A stretch of DNA of 25,343 nucleotides from a virus. The DNA is taken from the IMG/VR virus record IMGVR_UViG_3300042889_000608, positions 1 through 25,343 of that record; one strand, written 5' to 3'. The translations under genes and the position numbers were made by a program. Below are positions 21,780-25,343 of this stretch, in pieces (positions within the stretch are counted from its first letter, which is position 1; each line of letters begins with the position of its first letter). The notes under the pieces are model-generated. The model did no database searches and had not been told where the DNA came from. It saw nothing but the letters and a program-made list of their open reading frames with translations.

Positions 21780-22580
21780 TTATTTATTTTTAAAAAAATC
21801 TAGAGCGTGAGTGTCTTCCACATCGTTATGATTATGTGTATAAAAAGCGTCTTCTGGAGTTTTCCAGGAATCACCTTCAGCTCTTGTTTTGGAGCACTTA
21901 ATCTTCCATTCTGGCAATGTTTTCGTGTAGTAGTGATTCAATTGAGCCTTATCAAAACTTAAGTATCTTGATGAAGAACTTCTACCGTTTCCTACATAAA
22001 AGTCAACGTCTATCCAATCTTCTCCAGCTATAAAGTGTATTGAATGACGATCAAAATCTTTATGTAACTTACAAATAGGTAAGAATTGATAGTGACTTTC
22101 TGTATGCGCTTCATCCCATCTTTTCGTAAATCTTTCTAACACACTAGTATTGTTCTCATCAAAAGTAGTATGTCCACCATCACCAAACATTGCAAAATTA
22201 ATGACGACTTGTCTCTGAGGAACATTATCAAATTTTGATATAAACTCTTTGACATTGTTAGTTTCTTTTAAATCTAGAAAACAATCAACATCAAAAAATG
22301 CGGCCCACTCATATTGTTCATAGTATTGTTTTCCAAAATGTGTATAGCACATAGCGTGTCTATTCCATTCCCAAGGATCATCTCTCATTGTTAAGGATAA
22401 TGACTCAACATCCCATTCCATAAAATGAACTTTGTCGTTTTGTATCGCGTTATTAAACCTCCAGTTATTTTGGTATATAAAAATATCATCAAAACCTAAT
22501 TTTAAATTATAATCTATCCACTCTTGCAAGTATAAATCTTCTTCTTTTGCCATGGTTACCAAGGCTATCTTTTTTTTCAT
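21780..22580 (-). CDS. Glycosyltransferase, Glyco_tranf_2_4/GT92-like
   Basis: 266 residues. It starts with the typical KEEDLYLQEWIDYNLKLGF (12-30; usual form K-E-x-x-x-E-W-x-x-H-x-x-x-G), then FIYQNN and AFFDVDCFLDL with D97-V-D99 as the DxD site. LNHYYTKTLPEWKIKCSKTR near the end matches the family's usual Y-T-K-S...K region. This GT-A family contains many bacterial polysaccharide enzymes. A T4-late-like TATAAATA lies 47 bases upstream of its ATG, in one of the few gaps of this cassette. Confidence 0.85.
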   Translation of the reverse strand: MKKKIALVTMAKEEDLYLQEWIDYNLKLGFDDIFIYQNNWRFNNAIQNDKVHFMEWDVESLSLTMRDDPWEWNRHAMCYTHFGKQYYEQYEWAAFFDVDCFLDLKETNNVKEFISKFDNVPQRQVVINFAMFGDGGHTTFDENNTSVLERFTKRWDEAHTESHYQFLPICKLHKDFDRHSIHFIAGEDWIDVDFYVGNGRSSSSRYLSFDKAQLNHYYTKTLPEWKIKCSKTRAEGDSWKTPEDAFYTHNHNDVEDTHALDFFKNK

Positions 22581-22627
22581 ATTTAGTTTTTATCTTTTAA
22601 AAAGTGTATATGTCAGTATCTAATTTG

Positions 22628-22635
22628 TATTTATA
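22628..22635 (-). promoter_or_regulatory. TATAAATA, T4-late-promoter-like box
   Basis: The minus strand reads TATAAATA, the exact consensus of T4 late promoters, overlapping the stop of 22631-23287 and 47 bases upstream of the ATG at 22580. The flanking DNA is AT-rich, so chance is possible. I found no other copy in a fitting gap position except a weaker case near 4390. Confidence 0.25.
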
Positions 22636-23287
22636 AACTTTTTTGTGTTAGCGAATAATAAAAATTAGTTTTGCCATGAAACCCAAATGGTATGATGCCT
22701 TCGTTTTCTGGTACATGACACTCATGACTAAATCTTGCCGCTATATCCAGTGGTGCATACTTACAACCATGTTGTTCGTATGTCTTTCTATGATATACAC
22801 AGTAGAATCCATCTTCGTTATAAAAACCATGATAAGGTTTCCACTCTAAATCTAACTCTTTTGCTAGACTTAATAACTTTTTACTTCTTAGTGTAAAGCC
22901 TCCATTACCCATTCTTTGAATAACTCCATCTTCATCTCTAAAAGAAAAATCGTCTTGAGGTAGTGGAAATATTGCGCCGATGTAATCGTATTGTAAGAAC
23001 TCGTCTGTCCACATATCTGGATTGACTATGTATCCATCGGGGTGTACTAGTAGTGCAAACTCGGTATCTATATACTCGTGAAGTCTATATACACAGAAGT
23101 GACTGAACTGCTCATAATTTATGGGTTCACATTTAATTATCTCTACATCGTCTGCTTGAATATCTTGTGACGTGATTAACTTTTTTGCAGCGAACTCTAT
23201 TTCTCTACAAGAGTATCTTATTGCTTTTAATGATTGTTCTGCAGTTATGGTATCTACAGCAACTATAGTTACGTTATCTAGTTTCAT
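22631..23287 (-). CDS. DUF5672-family putative glycosyltransferase
   Basis: 218 residues. VTIVAVDTITAEQSLKAIRY starts the fold. FALLVHPDGYIVNPDMWTDE, YDYIGAIFPLP, MGNGGFTLRSKKLL, NEDGFYCVYHR and PFGFHGKTNF are the hallmarks of DUF5672, a family commonly found in glycosyltransferase loci and predicted to have a GT-A fold. Reaction unknown. The start overlaps the previous GT2 gene by 14 bases. Confidence 0.82.
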   Translation of the reverse strand: MKLDNVTIVAVDTITAEQSLKAIRYSCREIEFAAKKLITSQDIQADDVEIIKCEPINYEQFSHFCVYRLHEYIDTEFALLVHPDGYIVNPDMWTDEFLQYDYIGAIFPLPQDDFSFRDEDGVIQRMGNGGFTLRSKKLLSLAKELDLEWKPYHGFYNEDGFYCVYHRKTYEQHGCKYAPLDIAARFSHECHVPENEGIIPFGFHGKTNFYYSLTQKSL

Positions 23288-23990
23288 ATCTTCTTATTAC
23301 TCTTTGAATTTCTTCTTGTTTTTGTTTCTCAGTCATCATGTTAGTTGTTCTAACCTCTGCGTTTCTATTTACTGCGCATACCATGTCTATTACGACAGGA
23401 TCTCCGTATAACATGTGCAATCTCTTATAGTATTCTACATCCACTAACCAATTCAAAGTTTCATCAAATTTTGGTTTCGTATATTCGTTTCTAATTGTTA
23501 GTACAGACGGACAACTTATAGTATTAACTCCAACGTATATGCGATCATGATAGTGCGGTGTCATTCTGTCGTACATAGTTACGCAATCATCAGTATGTAC
23601 GCATGCGGTGATAAACCAGTCTTTGTCTTGATTCTCAGCTATGCTATCGTATATTATTTGAAGTGAATCTACATCGTATAAGAAATCGTCTTGAAATAAC
23701 ATTTTGATAAATAGTCCGCTTGAATGTTCAATGGCATTATTCATATTAGGCGCTATCTTGCCTCTACCGTTAGAGTTTCTAAAGTACTTAATATTCATCA
23801 TTGATCTCCATGAATTACATAAGTTCTCTATGTCGTCATCTTCGCTATGATCTGATATCACGACTTCGTAATCTGTAAAGCTCTGCTGCGCTATTATGTT
23901 AAATGAGTGTTCTAAGTATTCCACTCCTTTGCCTTTAATTCCCCATGTGGGTATTGCAATGCTAAAGAAAGGTATTACGCTTTTATCCAT
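23274..23990 (-). CDS. GT2-family glycosyltransferase
   Basis: 238 residues. SIAIPTWGIKGKGVEYLEHS, DYEVVISDHSEDDDIENLC and MLFQDDFLYD (QDD as the DxD-type site) match a short GT2 (GT-A) enzyme. It ends in a basic Glu/Lys/Arg-rich helix (TEKQKQEEIQRVIRRYETR) that could contact a membrane or partner. It lacks the long C-terminal domain of the tandem GT2 pair at 15514-17831. Overlaps of 16 and 14 bases with the neighbours show tight operon packing. Confidence 0.85.
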   Translation of the reverse strand: MDKSVIPFFSIAIPTWGIKGKGVEYLEHSFNIIAQQSFTDYEVVISDHSEDDDIENLCNSWRSMMNIKYFRNSNGRGKIAPNMNNAIEHSSGLFIKMLFQDDFLYDVDSLQIIYDSIAENQDKDWFITACVHTDDCVTMYDRMTPHYHDRIYVGVNTISCPSVLTIRNEYTKPKFDETLNWLVDVEYYKRLHMLYGDPVVIDMVCAVNRNAEVRTTNMMTEKQKQEEIQRVIRRYETR

Positions 23991-24811
23991 GATTGTGGGT
24001 ATAAATCTTTTGTATCATGAACTCCATTGTATGCAGGTCCGAACCACTTCTTTGGAGCTACGACTCTTTTATCGGGGTTTTGGTTTAACCATGCACCCCA
24101 CCAACTAAAACTACTATTCGCTATTACGTTGTGATGGCACATACTCATCATGCACATGTCTACATCAGGTTCGTTTCCTTCCATATAAACAATGTTCTCT
24201 TGATCTCCGAATAACTCTTTAGCATATTCTATATCGTCAGAGAATACTAGGAAGCAATAGTTACCATCCATAAAATAGGTCATAGCATTGAAGTAATAGT
24301 CTGCGTCCATTACTGGATGGAATTGTTGAAGTCCTGCATAATCTCCCTTTCTTAAATGCACAGACACAAATTCTAATTGCATAGGAAATGTTGGAAAAGC
24401 AGACTCGGCTTTCTTTTTTGTTTCTGAATTAAACTCAAAGAATTCTCTTATTGTTTCGCTACAGTGTTCAAAGTACTTCTCTGTTTGAAAGTAACCCATC
24501 AAATTGGTTTGGTCTGGTACTCTAAATAGATCTTGACAGAAGTGGAAGTAAGGTTCTTGAGCTACGTGTAATGTTTGTATTTCGGATTGCGGTTTCAATG
24601 TTAACTTAACGTTATCGAAGTATTTTGGTAAATCAAAATAAACCTCTCTTCTAACTCCGTCTTTGAAATGCTCTACGCTTGGTACATCTACATTCTCTTT
24701 TGGAAATGCTACATCGTGTCCAGTTTTATTAGCTACACCTACAGTGGAAGCAAACTGAAACATTTGGTTGCCCAGCCTTCCAAAATGTCCTATCTTATTA
24801 TAACTTATCAT
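23975..24811 (-). CDS. GT11 alpha-1,2-fucosyltransferase
   Basis: 278 residues with all classical motifs: GHFGRLGNQMFQFA (8-21), VHLRKGDYAG with H152, R154, G156 and D157, VFSDDIEYAKELF, and IANSSFSWWGAWLNQN, then PKKWF. GT11 enzymes transfer L-fucose from GDP-fucose in alpha-1,2 linkage. The acceptor is unknown. The host or another part of the phage must supply GDP-fucose; the sugar-nucleotide epimerase next to it might be involved. ATGA overlap with that gene. Confidence 0.92.
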   Translation of the reverse strand: MISYNKIGHFGRLGNQMFQFASTVGVANKTGHDVAFPKENVDVPSVEHFKDGVRREVYFDLPKYFDNVKLTLKPQSEIQTLHVAQEPYFHFCQDLFRVPDQTNLMGYFQTEKYFEHCSETIREFFEFNSETKKKAESAFPTFPMQLEFVSVHLRKGDYAGLQQFHPVMDADYYFNAMTYFMDGNYCFLVFSDDIEYAKELFGDQENIVYMEGNEPDVDMCMMSMCHHNVIANSSFSWWGAWLNQNPDKRVVAPKKWFGPAYNGVHDTKDLYPQSWIKA

Positions 24812-25343
24812 ATCATTTGTTTAACGGCTTCGTAAACTCCTATAGATGGGAAAAATCCTAATGATCCTAATTTGCTTGAGTCCAAATACATGGATTCTAC
24901 TTGCACTATCTTATGAAAGTCTGATGCTTCCATAGTTCCTATGTTACTGTGAGATCCTATTTCTTGTTTAGCGTAAGCAATAATATCTTTGAATAGCGTT
25001 GGCTTTCTTGCAGATCCTAAATTGTATATCTCTCCGCTTTCTCCGCGATCCATAACAAACTTAATACCATCAACTACGTCGTCAACGTGTACGAAGTCTC
25101 TATAGAATTCTCCGTTGTTGTATAAATTAATATCTCTATTGGCCTTCAATTCGTCTATTAAAAATTGTAATGCATTCTTTTTCTTTGAAACTTTGCCGTC
25201 TCCTTTGCCTATTACATTTCCAAGTCTTACAATTTTGTATTTAATATTAAAAGTCTTACAGTAAGATTCTATTAATTGTTCTGCTGCTAATTTAGTTATA
25301 GAGTAGAATCCCTTTGGTTTACATGGAGAAGATTCTCTAGCTG
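24808..25343 (-). CDS. NAD-dependent sugar-nucleotide epimerase, partial
   Basis: 177 residues are visible; the N-terminus, including the Rossmann glycine motif, lies beyond the window. The frame is open to the right edge, so no start is assigned. Y-S-I-T-K is the SDR catalytic pair, and VRLGNVIGKG, EFYRDFVHVDDVVDGI and EIYNLGSARKPTLFKDI are typical of extended SDR epimerases/dehydratases acting on UDP-, GDP- or dTDP-sugars. The exact substrate cannot be told from this half. The ATGA overlap with the GT11 gene suggests that it supplies or modifies a sugar for the cassette. Confidence 0.87.
   Translation of the reverse strand, partial: ARESSPCKPKGFYSITKLAAEQLIESYCKTFNIKYKIVRLGNVIGKGDGKVSKKKNALQFLIDELKANRDINLYNNGEFYRDFVHVDDVVDGIKFVMDRGESGEIYNLGSARKPTLFKDIIAYAKQEIGSHSNIGTMEASDFHKIVQVESMYLDSSKLGSLGFFPSIGVYEAVKQMI

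Overview
The window is a dense, one-sided block of tailed-phage DNA. Every gene I can support lies on the minus strand, so transcription runs from high to low coordinates. Genes are separated by a few bases or overlap by ATGA or TAATG junctions, and only two gaps exceed 200 bases. There is no tRNA, rRNA, integrase, transposase or CRISPR array, and no phage structural gene that I can name. A T4 Rnl1-type RNA ligase, many small conserved phage-type proteins and a phage-style nucleic-acid repair cluster point to a large lytic myovirus-like phage. The DNA is AT-rich, Shine-Dalgarno sites are mostly missing and starts are preceded by A-rich leaders. That fits a phage of Bacteroidota (for example Flavobacteriia), but the host is an inference.

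In transcription order, 25343-15514 is a ~10 kb glycan cassette. It holds a partial sugar-nucleotide epimerase, a GT11 fucosyltransferase, a GT2, a DUF5672 protein, a GT92/Glyco_tranf_2_4-type enzyme, a SAM methyltransferase, two SDR sugar-modifying enzymes, a second divergent GT11, a GT17 and two tandemly duplicated GT2 enzymes. Together they look able to make and assemble an unusual, probably deoxysugar- or fucose-containing glycan. The two SDR genes are clearly more AT-rich than their neighbours.

15491-13706 holds four small genes of unknown role, ending with a helix-turn-helix/HNH-fold protein whose catalytic histidine position is substituted. A 225-bp non-coding block (13481-13705) follows, with 18-bp repeats and a 54-bp imperfect palindrome. 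A related block lies at 5331-5573; the two share boxes at identical spacing and are probably the main promoters of the region.

13480-5574 contains small phage proteins, a multi-module protein, three separate HExxH zincin-type proteins, and a contiguous phosphoesterase - P-loop kinase - RNA ligase set that resembles the three activities of bacterial Pnkp split into separate genes. 5330-1 is a run of small accessory proteins plus a PPP-type metallophosphoesterase and several single- or multi-pass membrane proteins. Seven genes of 34 to 56 residues, and one cut off by the left edge, were found by reading the minus strand directly.
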